From Aspidiotus rigidus (taxonomy: Eukaryota > Arthropoda > Insecta > Hemiptera > Diaspididae), in the NCBI GenBank assembly GCA_035079385.1, contig JAVHKY010000047.1:1674001-1738000 (forward strand): a stretch of DNA of 64,000 nucleotides, given 5' to 3'. This document shows positions 54,101-59,060 of the stretch, piece after piece. How positions within the stretch are numbered: position 1 is the first letter of the stretch; each line of letters opens with the position of its first letter. The position numbers and the translations under genes are program-made. The notes below the pieces were generated by a model. The model was given only the letters and a program-made list of their open reading frames with translations. It was not told where the DNA came from and did not search any database.

Positions 54101-56669
54101 GTTCTGTTCTTCTTCTATCGTCCAATCACCAGGCTGAATAATTTTTCGCTGTCAAATGTGATTACATTGTTCAAGAGGCAGGCTTTCTCCCTCTTGGCTT
54201 TTGCAATCACCATTTGTTCCCAGAGTTTTCTTCTCTTTGTGCGATTTTCTACATGTATGACTTCGAATATTCCCTCTCCATCGTGGTTTTCTTCTTTTCA
54301 GTGTTTCCCAAACAGTGACTTGCCATCTTCTTTCTCCCTCGACGTTTTGTGCTCCTTTTCTCTGATGTCAAACTTTCTCCTAGTCTCACCAATGTAGATA
54401 CCCTCGCACTGTTCACAACTGAGCTTGTACACTCCGTTCAAGCTCTCCTTGCCCTGTTGTTCCGTCTGGTCATTACTGATTCTCTTCACCATGGGTTGGT
54501 TATTCTGGATACCCACATTTACATCGTAGCCGTTGAACGCCTTTATCACCTTGTTTGTGTACTTTCCTATGTATGGTATCGATCCGGAGTATTTTCTCAC
54601 TGTGCTATCATGATTCCCTTCTTTGTTTCCATTTTCCCAAATTCTTCCCCCACCACACCTGTATGGTAGCCATTGGCTTCTGCAATCTGCTTCACCATCT
54701 CGATCTCTTTCCTCTTCTCTTCATTGTTCTTGAGGACAGAAATTGCTTGATAGCAGTACTTCTGGATTGCCGCTAATTTGTGCCTGGGGTGGTGGTAGGA
54801 GTCATGTGAGTGCTGGTGTTTGTATGCGATATCTTCCTGTCGATTTTGTATTCTATCATGTTGTTCTCCTGTGTGAGTATGTAAGGTCCAACTAGTCGAT
54901 AGTCTCACCTTCTTCCCTTGTGATGGTGCTCTCATTCATCGTGTTCATTTCCGAGTCCACCTGTCTACCAGTGCCTTACTACACAATTAGGATATCATAT
55001 ACATATCTGGCCCAGTGTTTGATCGAGTTTCTGAACTTTCTTCCCTTCAATATCTTGTTTTCCGTATCATTCATGAATATCTCTGCCAGTATTGGTGACA
55101 GTGGTGATCCTATTTCAAGGCCCCTCTCCTGACTGTAGAACCTGTTATTAAAGCGGCAGTAGTTCTGACTCAAGATCTCTTCCACTATTGTGGCGTGCTT
55201 CGGCCCTTGCAGGTTCCCATGGTATCTGTCGGTTTTGAGCAAAGTGAGATGTTCCTGCTTCGGTACGGTGCGAAACATGTTCGCCACATCAAAGGATATC
55301 AGCTTGTTCTCACTCTTGATTCCCGACTGGTCTAGTTGTTGGTAATTCACAAACGAGAACTACGTATAATTGTTACGCAGTTCTACCTCTAGACTTGTTT
55401 GCTCATGGCGGTGTTAAAGCAAAGATGAGGAAAAATAATTTTCATTCGTTCTGCGTTTCACTTTACTCATGACATAGAAATGCAGTCTTTGAATGAAAGT
55501 ACTTCACTTTAATATTTTGTGTCTCTTTGTACGTATGTTTGAGTAACGAATTTCGAATACAGACACTATTATTTGAATTTCGAGAAATTCTTTTCAAAAC
55601 GATGTGATTTGATTTATTTTTCCATTTTATGCGGTAACGCCAGAAATGCACTGCAACAACTCTATGAATATCCGTCAACAAATTATCGTCGAAATGTCAA
55701 TAAGTAAGGTATTTTTCTTTATTATTGGAAAAATTGAAAAGTAGTTTCGAAGTTTTAAATTCATAACTTTGAATGTCTAACTGCACTGTTGGCATGCGAG
55801 TCAACGTAGTTTGAGGTCGGATGTGGTTGAAAGCGATAATACCAATATTATTGCTTATTTATAAAATTGTGATATTTTCAGTCCGAGTTGGAACTGAAAG
55901 AGAACCGAGATCATTCTTTTTAGCGAATTCACTGATGCTGTAACCTTAGAAAAGATGAAGTGTATTTGTTTTTATTTATCATTAATCGGGGCTAGAATTT
56001 GCGCAACGCTTCGTTGATTGCCTGAAGTCAATTTTTCTTTCACTATCCTATCTTGCGTGAAACTTCCTTCATTTTGAGAACGTCTATCGACTGTTCGGTA
56101 CCGGTTTCGTTCTCAAGCGCTTCAAAATTCGTTGATACAATTCTGAATTATCATGATCTTAGGTTATTCATCACCTCATTTTATCCTATTGCAGTGTCGA
56201 GAGTTGAACTTAGTATAGCTCACTCGAAAGTATCAGCAATTCCTTTCTTCTGATTTTCTAACTTTTCAACTTCTTTAATCACTAATTTCATGACCACCGG
56301 TTTCACTCAGAATGGTTCAGAAGTTCATAGCTGGTAATCGGTGGTGACTTACATTCATAAAACATCATATGAATGACGGCCCGGCATTTTAAGTTGAGAG
56401 AACAGTAAATACGAAAAATGGTACGGAAAAAGATCGTTCGAAAAAAATTGATGATATACAAACCGTGATCATTATGGTCGATTTAATTTTATATGCATTT
56501 AGTTAATTTGTCTATTAATTTTTATTTTTCAGGGAAAATCTCGCTAATGACACATACCTGCTATCACAGATGGACGATGCTCGATATGTACCTATATGGA
56601 CTGTTGCTAATTTCAATCAAGTGAAACGATTGACGAAAGATATTAAATTAATCACTGAAGTACTCAGAG
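6016..56669 (+). CDS. larp4: La-related protein 4 (LARP4/4B family), 5' part of gene, runs off the window
   Basis: Cytoplasmic RNA-binding protein family that binds poly(A)-binding protein and poly(A), and supports mRNA stability and translation. Visible coding exons are 6016-6187, 13736-13841, 38852-39028 and 56533-56669. Their phases (1, 2, 2) fit at every junction, and each has an AG acceptor and GT donor. In order the protein has a PAM2 motif ([14 protein letters not shown]), a Lys/Glu/Asn-rich linker, a Gly/Ala/Tyr-containing stretch, a Ser/Asn-rich stretch, then a La motif: [20 protein letters not shown], followed by [20 protein letters not shown] and [16 protein letters not shown]. The words LSQMD and PIWTVAN are diagnostic of the LARP4 branch rather than La, LARP1, LARP6 or LARP7. 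The end of the La module, the RRM and the C-terminus must be beyond 64000. Visible introns total about 50 kb. Nothing in the exons suggests damage. Confidence 0.9.
7376..7493. repeat. Inverted repeat with 24-bp perfect arms
   Basis: Arms at 7376-7399 (core AGCCAAACCCAACCAAGCGA) and 7470-7493 are perfect reverse complements separated by 70 bp. Similarity continues imperfectly about 15 bp beyond each arm, as far as the flanking ATATG words. This could be a small foldback element or a hairpin in the LARP4 pre-mRNA. No target duplication was identified. Confidence 0.7.
8782..9220. mobile_element. MITE with TTAA target duplication (piggyBac-like)
   Basis: A 439-bp element bounded by TTAA on both sides (8778-8781 and 9221-9224). 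The termini GGGTATGCTCTACCTAGTCA and its reverse complement are perfect for about 28 bp. Weaker inverted similarity then extends inwards for about 170 bp, including the shared word AAAATACGGCTAATT. There is no transposase ORF, so it is a non-autonomous element. TTAA duplication with a GGG/CCC terminus suggests piggyBac mobilisation; this is family inference only. Confidence 0.8.
9429..9448. promoter_or_regulatory. 20-bp perfect palindrome with two GACGTCA half-structures
   Basis: GACGTCATGTACATGACGTC reads the same on both strands. It holds two CRE-type cores (CGACGTCA and TGACGTCA) around a TGTACA centre. A regulatory role is possible but untested; it sits in LARP4 intron 1. Confidence 0.3.
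12192..12275 (+). ncRNA. C/D-box snoRNA-like copy 1 (diverged)
   Basis: This is the most diverged member and the only one in intron 1. It has a 5' stem GTCAC, a box C-like ATGATAA, a middle CATGA followed by a second CATGATTAT, and CTGA followed by GTGGCC. The sequence before box D is GCATGCACCTTCAA, against ACATGCACCTCCAT in the others. The D' upstream sequence also differs. It is either an ancestral member or a decayed copy. Confidence 0.5.
12540..12829 (+). promoter_or_regulatory. Possible alternative first exon/promoter inside LARP4 intron 1
   Basis: A CG-richer island in AT-rich intron, with a TATATAA-like word near 12629, a TG microsatellite and CTGCGCACGCGAC near 12779. It ends GCGGAGAG|gtaacg, a plausible donor at 12830. 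If spliced to the acceptor at 13735, the ATG at 13747 of the next exon ([11 protein letters not shown]) is in the LARP4 frame, which would give an isoform without PAM2. The local ATG at about 12807 would not be in frame with LARP4. Confidence 0.25.
13736..13841 (+). CDS. larp4: LARP4 exon, linker region
   Basis: Acceptor TTGTTCCAG, donor TACGG|gtaatt. It enters completing a phase-1 codon and leaves in phase 2. It codes [14 protein letters not shown] followed by a His/Tyr/Met- and Gly/Ala-rich stretch ending AAAGDYG. There is no domain; it corresponds to the low-conservation linker between PAM2 and the La motif. It contains an in-frame ATG at 13747. Confidence 0.8.
15005..15089 (+). ncRNA. C/D-box snoRNA-like copy 2
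   Basis: Terminal stem TGGTC/GACCA, box C ATGATGA, then TTTTAAACCACTATGTTC directly before a perfect D' box CTGA. A C'-like GTGATTA follows, then ACATGCACCTCCAT immediately before box D CTGA. It is the only copy with a canonical D' box; the others have ATGA at this point. No rRNA or snRNA target for either guide was recognised from memory. Confidence 0.75.
15541..15624 (+). ncRNA. C/D-box snoRNA-like copy 3
   Basis: Stem GGTCAC/GTGACC is perfect. Box C is ATGATGA and the D' position reads ATGA. TGATGATGATTAT follows as a C'-like element, then ACATGCACCTCCAT before CTGA. Its flanks are unlike those of the other copies. Confidence 0.75.
16196..16282 (+). ncRNA. C/D-box snoRNA-like copy 4
   Basis: Stem TTGGTCAT/GTGACCAA (one G-T pair). 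Box C ATGATGA is followed by AGCAAACCACTATATTC, a D'-like ATGA, then CATGATTATG. The guide ACATGCACCTCCAT precedes CTGA. The downstream spacer is duplicated after copy 6. Confidence 0.75.
16564..16602 (+). pseudogene. snoRNA-like copy 5, 5' half (split by LINE)
   Basis: Holds the 5' stem TTGGTCAT, box C ATGATGA and the D' guide CCACTATATTC, then runs into the LINE poly(T). The matching 3' half resumes at 18337. Copy 7 is the uninterrupted sister of this copy. Confidence 0.85.
16603..18336 (-). mobile_element. 5'-truncated LINE (I/LOA-like, with RNase H) inserted in snoRNA-like copy 5
   Basis: A 1.73-kb insertion in antisense to LARP4. The poly(A) tail appears as about 26 T at the left end and the 5' end is truncated at 18336. 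Comparison with uninterrupted copy 7 fixes both borders; only CAT is shared between the flanks, so the target duplication is at most 3 bp. It carries the end of a reverse-transcriptase ORF plus RNase H and a CCHC knuckle. It landed after the local duplication, because the sister unit lacks it. Confidence 0.9.
16882..18339 (-). CDS. LINE ORF2 C-terminal part: RT thumb, RNase H, CCHC knuckle
   Basis: About 485 codons are open to the stop at 16882. The beginning ([15 protein letters not shown]) is the conserved stretch after the reverse-transcriptase core. A thumb/connection region follows ([21 protein letters not shown]). RNase H comes next, with its acidic residues in [31 protein letters not shown] and [10 protein letters not shown], plus [10 protein letters not shown]. 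The end has [17 protein letters not shown] and a zinc knuckle C-x2-C-x8-H-x3-C. A pol with RNase H points to the I/LOA group rather than Jockey. The polymerase catalytic motifs are missing because of 5' truncation, so the product is inactive. The first codons upstream of 18336 come from host sequence. The reading frame is intact, so the insertion is fairly recent. Confidence 0.9.
   Translation of the reverse strand: MLGLHFDQTQTWTPHIKYLKGKCNRTLNILKYLAHPSTGCNNKILLQLYRSLIRSQLDYGAPIYGLAKKSTLSTLEPIQNAALRLVLGAFRTSPSLSLCAEAGEPPLEYRRQILTNSFLASVSGNQNSPIFDHLFAPTNNQKFSRHTSKHMKLNLQHIHNKKFAFNPLLPIFNSVPPWALHTGHFDDELTKFSSSTPNKELRTEVQNLLNNYKSHIHCFTDGSRLNNKTGIAFSINNSLFKFRIRNMASIFTAELFAILRCLQEISTLTQNNHYLILTDSLSSFSGIQNIFSNNPIIQRILAIIHAITQASSSVTLVWVPAHIGLSRSDEVDQAAKDSTKLGRISLSWKIPSSDIKNHHRTYILTKWSQFWSNQTNNKLLPIKDNPLENISTRSSRKETSILSRLRIGHTRLTHSHLFSNSEPPECHICHLDTMDVNHIFTCTELTSLRNTYNIPHSRIQALTNDTSLTHQLIQYLTDSEIFLLI
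18337..18385 (+). pseudogene. snoRNA-like copy 5, 3' half
   Basis: CATGATTAACATGATTATTG, then the guide ACATGCACCTCCAT, box D CTGA and 3' stem ATGACC. It completes the 5' half at 16564-16602 and matches copy 7. Confidence 0.85.
18583..18669 (+). ncRNA. C/D-box snoRNA-like copy 6 (box D altered)
   Basis: Perfect 8-bp stem TTGGTCAC/GTGACCAA, box C ATGATGA, guide ACATGCACCTCCAT. Box D reads TTGA instead of CTGA, which may weaken the K-turn. Confidence 0.65.
18961..19045 (+). ncRNA. C/D-box snoRNA-like copy 7
   Basis: Stem GGTCAT/ATGACC is fully paired (compare GGTCAC/GTGACC elsewhere: a paired change). Box C ATGATGA, guide ACATGCACCTCCAT, box D CTGA. It is the intact sister of split copy 5. 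Confidence 0.75.
19243..19327 (+). ncRNA. C/D-box snoRNA-like copy 8
   Basis: Stem TGGTCAC/GTGACCA is perfect. Box C ATGATGA, middle ATGATTGAGATGATTAT, guide ACATGCACCTCCAT, box D CTGA. It is near-identical to copy 6 but keeps CTGA. Confidence 0.78.
19365..19447 (+). ncRNA. C/D-box snoRNA-like copy 9 (variant guide)
   Basis: Stem CGGTC/GACCG replaces TGGTC/GACCA, a paired change. Box C ATGATGA; the guide before CTGA is ACATGCACTACCAT instead of ACATGCACCTCCAT. It lies only 37 bp after copy 8 and forms a tight pair with it. Confidence 0.75.
19584..19963. mobile_element. MITE with GGGTGTCTACCAG termini, copy 1
   Basis: Inverted termini AGGGTGTCTACCAG/CTGGTAGACACCCT, with internal words GGTCAACTAAGTCA repeated near both ends and a G-run. 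An empty site is visible in the third duplicate (about 20999: CAACTTTTAGGAGC), giving a TTTTA flank repeat. It has no ORF. The termini resemble hAT MITEs, but the apparent 5-bp duplication does not fit the usual 8 bp. Confidence 0.8.
20037..20119 (+). ncRNA. C/D-box snoRNA-like copy 10
   Basis: Stem TGGTCAC/GTGACCA, box C ATGATGA, D' upstream CCACTATTTTT, guide ACATGCACCTCCAT, box D CTGA. Confidence 0.78.
20157..20239 (+). ncRNA. C/D-box snoRNA-like copy 11 (variant guide)
   Basis: Essentially identical to copy 9: stem CGGTC/GACCG and guide ACATGCACTACCAT before CTGA. It lies 37 bp after copy 10, repeating the copy 8-9 pairing. Confidence 0.75.
20376..20717. mobile_element. MITE with GGGTGTCTACCAG termini, copy 2
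   Basis: Same element at the same site of the duplicated block as 19584-19963. It is shorter because it lacks one internal GGTCAACTAAGTCA repeat, and its right terminus reads CACCTTG. It was carried along by duplication of the host block rather than by a second insertion. Confidence 0.8.
20791..20873 (+). ncRNA. C/D-box snoRNA-like copy 12 (hybrid)
   Basis: The 5' half is of the copy 10/13 type (TGGTCAC, CTATTTCTATGA). The 3' half is of the copy 9/11 type (ACATGCACTACCAT, CTGA, ATGACCG). The outermost stem pair is therefore T-G and the sixth pair C-A. It looks like a recombinant between the two subtypes. Confidence 0.7.
21078..21160 (+). ncRNA. C/D-box snoRNA-like copy 13
   Basis: Stem TGGTCAC/GTGACCA, box C ATGATGA, guide ACATGCACCTCCAT, box D CTGA. 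It is the last member of the array; similarity to the other units fades within about 20 bp downstream. Confidence 0.78.
21161..23744. other. Intronic stretch with no supported feature
   Basis: The minus-strand ORF at 21232-21576 is Lys-rich ([20 protein letters not shown]) and faintly like a transposase helix-turn-helix, but too weak to call. Several 60-80 codon ORFs are chance. No RNA gene is seen. Confidence 0.4.
23745..24015 (+). pseudogene. LINE pol C-terminal scrap
   Basis: Plus-strand reading contains [14 protein letters not shown], the counterpart of [13 protein letters not shown] in the LINE ORF at 16882-18339. Degenerate sequence with stops follows, including a possible HSFSCPYF remnant and [13 protein letters not shown]. 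The zinc-knuckle cysteines are mostly lost. Borders are approximate. Confidence 0.5.
24520..26850 (-). mobile_element. Penelope-like element relic, copy 1
   Basis: A degraded, antisense Penelope-like retroelement homologous to the copy at 58798-62015. Left to right on the + strand it shows a diverged terminal repeat (CAAGAGTACTTTTGGGTACT near 24536), a GIY-YIG region scrap (24739-24954, with [20 protein letters not shown]), an unrelated or unrecognised insert at about 25140-25800, and RT pieces at 25853-26839. RT pieces include [11 protein letters not shown] (YVDD kept), NAMNESIKF and [13 protein letters not shown]. Many frameshifts and stops make it inactive. Borders are approximate and no target duplication was found. 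Confidence 0.8.
25140..25800. other. Insert interrupting Penelope relic
   Basis: Alignment with the Penelope copies at 54.5 kb and 59.5 kb breaks after TTTACTTTCC and resumes near CTTTGTTTCTATGTT. The about 660 bp between has a G-run (GACAAGGGGGGGGGG) and two similar words, AGAAAAATACTGAAAAAATT and GAGAAAAATACTGAAAACAT. No termini or ORF were recognised. Confidence 0.45.
26851..30138. other. Intronic stretch with no supported gene
   Basis: AT-rich, with only short chance ORFs. Near 29190-29640 there are CRE-like TGACGTC words and a CCAAGTTCCTCCT word that recurs elsewhere (about 5490, 34500, 62360), suggesting old dispersed repeats. Confidence 0.4.
30139..32615 (+). mobile_element. hAT-superfamily DNA transposon, decayed
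   Basis: The left terminus CAGGGTATCTACTGG (30139) and right terminus CCAGTAGACACTCTG (ending 32615) are inverted repeats with two mismatches, and GCAAGAAAATGGCAAGA-type subterminal words occur at both ends. An 8-bp target duplication is not clear (TCTGACGA against GACAAGCA). The interior encodes a broken hAT transposase in the same orientation as LARP4. The segment 32050-32330 is a tandem duplication of about 127 bp. Confidence 0.85.
30567..31901 (+). pseudogene. hAT transposase pseudogene
   Basis: Three overlapping open segments (30567-31157, 31129-31533, 31503-31901) are in two frames, so the gene has two frameshifts, near 31140 and 31515. The middle domain shows [13 protein letters not shown] and [16 protein letters not shown], typical of the RNase H-like core region of hAT proteins. 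The end shows [18 protein letters not shown], the hAT C-terminal dimerisation signature. The N-terminal BED finger and first catalytic region are not seen, so the 5' part is deleted or lies in an unrecognised exon (TTTTTATAG acceptor-like sequence at 30549). The transposase cannot be active. Confidence 0.85.
32616..33504. other. Intronic stretch, no supported gene
   Basis: Two diverged repeats share CATAGC, GGTACT and TTAGTGTTTTTGTTGCC/TTAGCGTGTTAGTTGCC words (about 32825 and 33200), suggesting an old local duplication. No ORF or RNA gene is supported. Confidence 0.35.
33510..33868. mobile_element. MITE with TAGAA target duplication
   Basis: A 359-bp element with inverted termini CCACGGCCTCCTCTACTATC / GATAGTAGCGGAGGCCGTGG, extending to about 39 bp with three mismatches, flanked by TAGAA at 33505-33509 and 33869-33873. 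There is no ORF of note. The superfamily is not assigned. Confidence 0.78.
34410..34759. mobile_element. Candidate small inverted-repeat element
   Basis: The left end AGCGGGGAACCCGCTGTC and right end GACAGCGGGTTCCCCCGCT are inverted repeats, each also internally palindromic. The interior has two diverged copies of a block with TTTTTC(C)AAGTCCC, CCTCCTATC, TATATA and GTGACGTCAT. No target duplication was found. Confidence 0.4.
35892..36025 (+). repeat. Hairpin cassette A (134 bp) in array unit 2
   Basis: Outer stem of 33 bp beginning GACCTGCGATGAGAAAAGGA, an internal loop of 9/7 nt, an inner stem of 17 bp (GAACACCATTTCTCTCT) and a 16-nt loop. It is flanked by ACAAAT on both sides (35886-35891, 36026-36031), the word that occurs once in units without a hairpin. 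Confidence 0.9.
36182..36319 (+). repeat. Hairpin cassette B1 (138 bp) in array unit 3
   Basis: Outer stem of about 29 bp beginning GACCCCGTCTACAGAAACC, an internal loop of about 8/8 nt, an inner stem of 17 bp (ATCAGGAGAAAAGGAAT) and an 18-nt loop. It is flanked by ACAAAT on both sides, at the same unit position as cassette A, but the sequence is different. Confidence 0.9.
36476..36613 (+). repeat. Hairpin cassette B2 (138 bp) in array unit 4
   Basis: Nearly the same sequence as B1, with a few substitutions in both arms. One restores a base pair (CCGGG opposite CCCGG) and others break one. Flanked by ACAAAT at 36470-36475 and 36614-36619. Confidence 0.9.
36791..38851. other. Intronic stretch before the La-motif exon
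   Basis: No coding or RNA feature supported. The minus-strand ORFs at 37429-37713 and 37860-38222 show no motif. The stretch 37430-38850 is less AT-rich than its surroundings. Confidence 0.35.
38852..39028 (+). CDS. larp4: LARP4 exon, start of La motif
   Basis: Acceptor TTTTGTAG, donor TCTAA|gtgagt; it enters in phase 2 and leaves in phase 2. It codes a Ser/Asn/His-rich stretch ([15 protein letters not shown]) and then [20 protein letters not shown], helix 1 of the La motif with the YFS signature that packs the RNA-binding pocket. Confidence 0.92.
39615..39878 (-). pseudogene. Merlin transposase catalytic-domain fragment
   Basis: The frame contains [17 protein letters not shown] followed by [17 protein letters not shown], the helix-turn-helix plus the first catalytic-acid block (usually IDE-FGKRKYNRGR) of ISXO2-like DDE transposases. 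The remaining catalytic acids are deleted. Confidence 0.8.
39935..40132 (-). pseudogene. Merlin transposase N-terminal zinc ribbon fragment
   Basis: The frame reads [17 protein letters not shown] followed by [10 protein letters not shown], that is CxxC ... CxxxxC, the zinc-ribbon start of IS1595/ISXO2-type transposases that include Merlin. It is preceded by [11 protein letters not shown]. It stops where the internal deletion begins. Confidence 0.75.
40511..40760 (-). pseudogene. LINE pol C-terminal scrap
   Basis: The minus-strand reading has [19 protein letters not shown], matching the post-RNase H segment of the LINE at 16603-18336, then a degenerate tail with [12 protein letters not shown]. 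The zinc-knuckle cysteines are lost and both ends are missing. Confidence 0.6.
41196..41499. mobile_element. hAT-type MITE (304 bp)
   Basis: Termini CAGGGATG / CATCCCTG, flanked by 8-bp repeats ATTACTTG (41188-41195) and ATCACTTG (41500-41507), one mismatch. The interior is rich in AGCTTAAA/TTTAGCT words arranged with inverted symmetry. There is no ORF. Confidence 0.75.
44330..45427 (-). pseudogene. R1-like RT C-terminal half
   Basis: 365 codons are open. The first about 50 residues are RT palm-flank debris ([19 protein letters not shown]), then the sequence jumps to [20 protein letters not shown]. The YADD-type catalytic box normally found between them is absent, an internal deletion of several tens of residues. 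The remainder (thumb, [22 protein letters not shown] knuckle in [17 protein letters not shown]) is intact. It cannot polymerise. Confidence 0.85.
45364..45843 (-). pseudogene. R1-like RT N-terminal motifs
   Basis: 160 codons covering RT motifs 0 to 2: [32 protein letters not shown] and [15 protein letters not shown], then [14 protein letters not shown], which holds the first catalytic Asp (LDIRNAFN). It breaks at 45390 where the frame shifts into the downstream ORF. Confidence 0.85.
46070..49207. other. Intronic stretch, no supported gene
   Basis: Contains purine-rich runs (about 46575-46625, 47160) and a T-run at about 48941. The ORF at 48130-48447 has no recognisable motif. No RNA gene was identified. 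Confidence 0.35.
50930..51780. repeat. About 120-bp tandem repeat inside the foldback element
   Basis: Units contain CGTCCTCTGTTGATCGCTCG, GGTGAGAGATCGG, and CGGGCAAGTGC-like words with period about 120 bp. Read on the minus strand, the repeats stay open and give repeating peptides such as [20 protein letters not shown]. This is a by-product of a repeat length divisible by three, not evidence of a gene. Confidence 0.8.
52557..52910. mobile_element. MITE nested in the foldback element
   Basis: A 354-bp element with termini GGGGGCGTCCATAAATTACG / CGTAATTTATGGACGCCCCC. The opposite arm of the foldback (around 50150, AAGAAGCTTGTCTTCCGTTG) is uninterrupted at the equivalent point and shows the empty site, with only AA repeated. 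The superfamily is uncertain. The interior has pyrimidine-rich flanks and no ORF. Confidence 0.85.
53870..55350 (-). mobile_element. Penelope-like element, copy 2, 5'-truncated
   Basis: Homologous to the left 60% of the 58798-62015 copy. Minus-strand pieces are 54979-55350 (RT motifs: [41 protein letters not shown] with Tyr replacing the first catalytic Asp), 54597-54935 (RT tail) and 54298-54600 (C-terminal region into the GIY-YIG domain, [14 protein letters not shown]). Across the 54480-54500 junction this copy lacks the 2-bp deletion found in copy 3. Left terminal-repeat sequence begins near 53875. Inactive. Confidence 0.85.
56533..56669 (+). CDS. larp4: LARP4 exon, core of La motif
   Basis: Acceptor TTTATTTTTCAG, donor CAGAG|gtatgt, entering phase 2 and leaving phase 1. 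It codes [20 protein letters not shown] then [19 protein letters not shown] and ITEVLR. LSQMD and PIWTVAN are the LARP4-type La-motif words. The winged-helix end of the motif and the RRM must be in exons beyond the window. Confidence 0.95.
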
Positions 56670-57997
56670 GTATGTGTACCTATATCCGTTGACTAACACG
56701 ATCGTAATGATCGACCAACTCGATTTAAAACTTCGAAAAGATCGTACGATCGTTTCGAGGTTGATTAGTGTTGTTAAAGTCGTATACGCGTATCATTTTA
56801 TTTTCCTACAAATGCGAAATCGCAGGTGTTTTCTAGTCACCTAGATGACGCTATGGTGGCGTACGAAGATAACGATCGTATTCTGGCACAAACTGTACAT
56901 TTTCGTCATATTAGAAGTAAAAAAAAAAAAAAAAAAAAAAATACGAATTGTTTACAAACACATTTTGTGTAATTTTTTCCAATTTTAACGTTTACTCTCT
57001 GAGAAATAGAATTGAGAAGTTTCCAGCGGAAAGAAACTTTTCTCGAGTAGATAATGCAGAGGGTGTATATGAGGATTATCTTTCTCTTTTTGAACTTGTA
57101 AATATACAAGTTATAGCGTACAGTGTAGGCTTGCGAGGTGTTCATTGAAAACAATAGAGATTTAGGTAAATCTTTAAATTTCACTACAATGAATAAGACA
57201 ATAACAGTACCGCGTATATTTGCAAAACAAAAGAATTTACTTTCCTCTGTCCATAAAGTAAAACTGAAGAATCGGAAAAAATAATCGTAGCCTGCCAACG
57301 TAATGTTATTATGGGTAATCAAGGCGTACAGATGTCATCTTATTGGGAGAAACTTTCTCTAGACGCAGATTGATCCTAAAAAACGTTCGAGGTTGAAGAA
57401 GGCTAATCTAACTAGCCTAGCTTTGCCTCTTCCTTCTCCTTAGCCTCGTACACCTCAAGGCCCGCAAACTACTTCGAGGTTATTATTTAATCCTAACCCA
57501 AGTAGAAGAGATGGTACGTTACCCTGACTCTGTCTTACTAGTATGAGTTTGTACAGGCTAGTTTGATCCTGCTCTTCCTGCTCTTCCTGCTCTTCTCCAA
57601 TCATTGTATAAGCTTAGTCTCCATTTTAATATATTATTATATTCTAGAATCTAGATTATACTACAGAGAGTAGATGTACGTTTTGATGAATTTCCAGTCC
57701 ATGTTTGGGAAAAGAAAAGAAAAACCATTGGTCCGTATCATTCTAGGAGCCTCCAGTATATCTTAGCCTAGGCATTTTTACAGCCTAGCAAGCTGTATGT
57801 TGGGATAGCTTAAAACAGGTGAAGCATTTTAAAGATAGGTTGACACGATGCCCTCTACTAGTCTATCTCGCTTTTCGTCCTTATGCGTCCTATCAAATTA
57901 CCTTAAGACACTATCCGAGATATAATGGGACCTACCCTTGTGTAGAATCAAGTCTCCTGCTGACGGCTGCACTTGCATTTAAATTTTGCATTTCTGG

Positions 57998-58641
57998 CAA
58001 GGGTGTTGGAGGCATGCTTTTTTTCGGAGACCTCCGCCTCGAGACGAGCACAGAAAACTACCCTCCGACTTCGGTTGCCTCTAGTAGACACGTTTGGAGG
58101 TGCCTCCTGACCTGCAAAGTATGTCTCTGGAAGTACCTCCAAGTACCTCCAGCACAATTGCTGAAATTGGAGAAAATGCCTCCGGAGATAGTATCAGAGA
58201 CGCCTCCGGAGGCACTTGTACCATTGATCAGTATGACCAGATGTAGCATATTGGTCTATCAGTGTTGCCAGACGCCAGATGATACTCAGAAGGTGTATTA
58301 AAAACGTTGGCTTTTATTTGAACCGAGCAGCGCTAGCATCACAGTGGCTCAATGGGGTTTCAAGGAATAGAATACTGTAGAAAAAAAAAGCCTCCTAAAG
58401 AGACTTTGGAAGCACCTCCAAGCCTCTAGATGGAAGCAAGGTACTCCCGGAGGCAAAATGCTTCGACCCCCAACTATTCGGTGAGGCACTTTGGAGGTAG
58501 CTCCGGATGCCTCCAAACTCCAAAAGGGTCCTTGGAGGCACGTCCAAGCTTCCAGTGAGCCTTCAGTTTTCAGCTAGCGAAGGCAAGGTATCTCCAGGGG
58601 CAATTCCAGAAGCAAAGTGCCTCCAGCCGCCAACACCCTTG
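57998..58641. mobile_element. hAT-type MITE (644 bp) rich in CCTCCGGAGG words
   Basis: Termini CAAGGGTGTTGG / CCAACACCCTTG, flanked by ATTTCTGG and ATTTTTGA (6 of 8 match), fitting an old 8-bp duplication. The interior is a scatter of TGGAGGCAC/GTGCCTCC and CTCCGGAGG words in both orientations, so the strand can fold extensively. There is no transposase. Confidence 0.7.
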
Positions 58642-59060
58642 ATTTTTGATATAGAATGACGTCATCTTAGATGTACCGACAAATGATGCAAATTTAGTCG
58701 TCAGCTGGAGACTTCGTTGTACTCGTATACAAGATGATGACCAATTGTATCTCCCGTTAAAGTGCCTTAAGTATACAAATCTCCCCAAGGTAGTATATTG
58801 AAAAAGGGTTTTCCAATTGTACAAATCTACTTTATTAGTTGCTTTTACAAGAGTACTTTCGGGTGTTATCCCATCATCAGTTGTGTCGCAACTGGAGAAC
58901 AAGGCCTTCACCATGAGTTTTTATAGTATATAACAATGCTGTGTTCTGATTGGTTCACTTTTTAGAAACTTATTCTTGTAATAATATGACATTGTGTTCT
59001 TATTGGCTAAAACATACTGCTTCCTGATTGGTCCAATCTTTTGTCCTAAATGCTGCGTTT

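Larger units (their letters stand above)
39029..56532 (+). other. LARP4 intron 3 (17.5 kb)
   Basis: Phase-2 intron, gtgagt to TTTTTCAG. It holds a Merlin element, LINE scraps, a hAT MITE, an R1-like LINE, the 4.5-kb foldback element and Penelope copy 2. Unassigned parts (41510-43940, 46070-49200, 55360-56530) contain only chance ORFs. The stretch 42100-42920 is dense in AGCTGAA, AGCCGAA and CAGCTTTT words, a degenerate low-complexity repeat. Confidence 0.8.

Noticed and set aside
54053..54397. Plus-strand hydrophobic ORFs opposite the Penelope copies (also at 59050-59394)
   Set aside because: Antisense shadows of the GIY-YIG coding region; no independent support.
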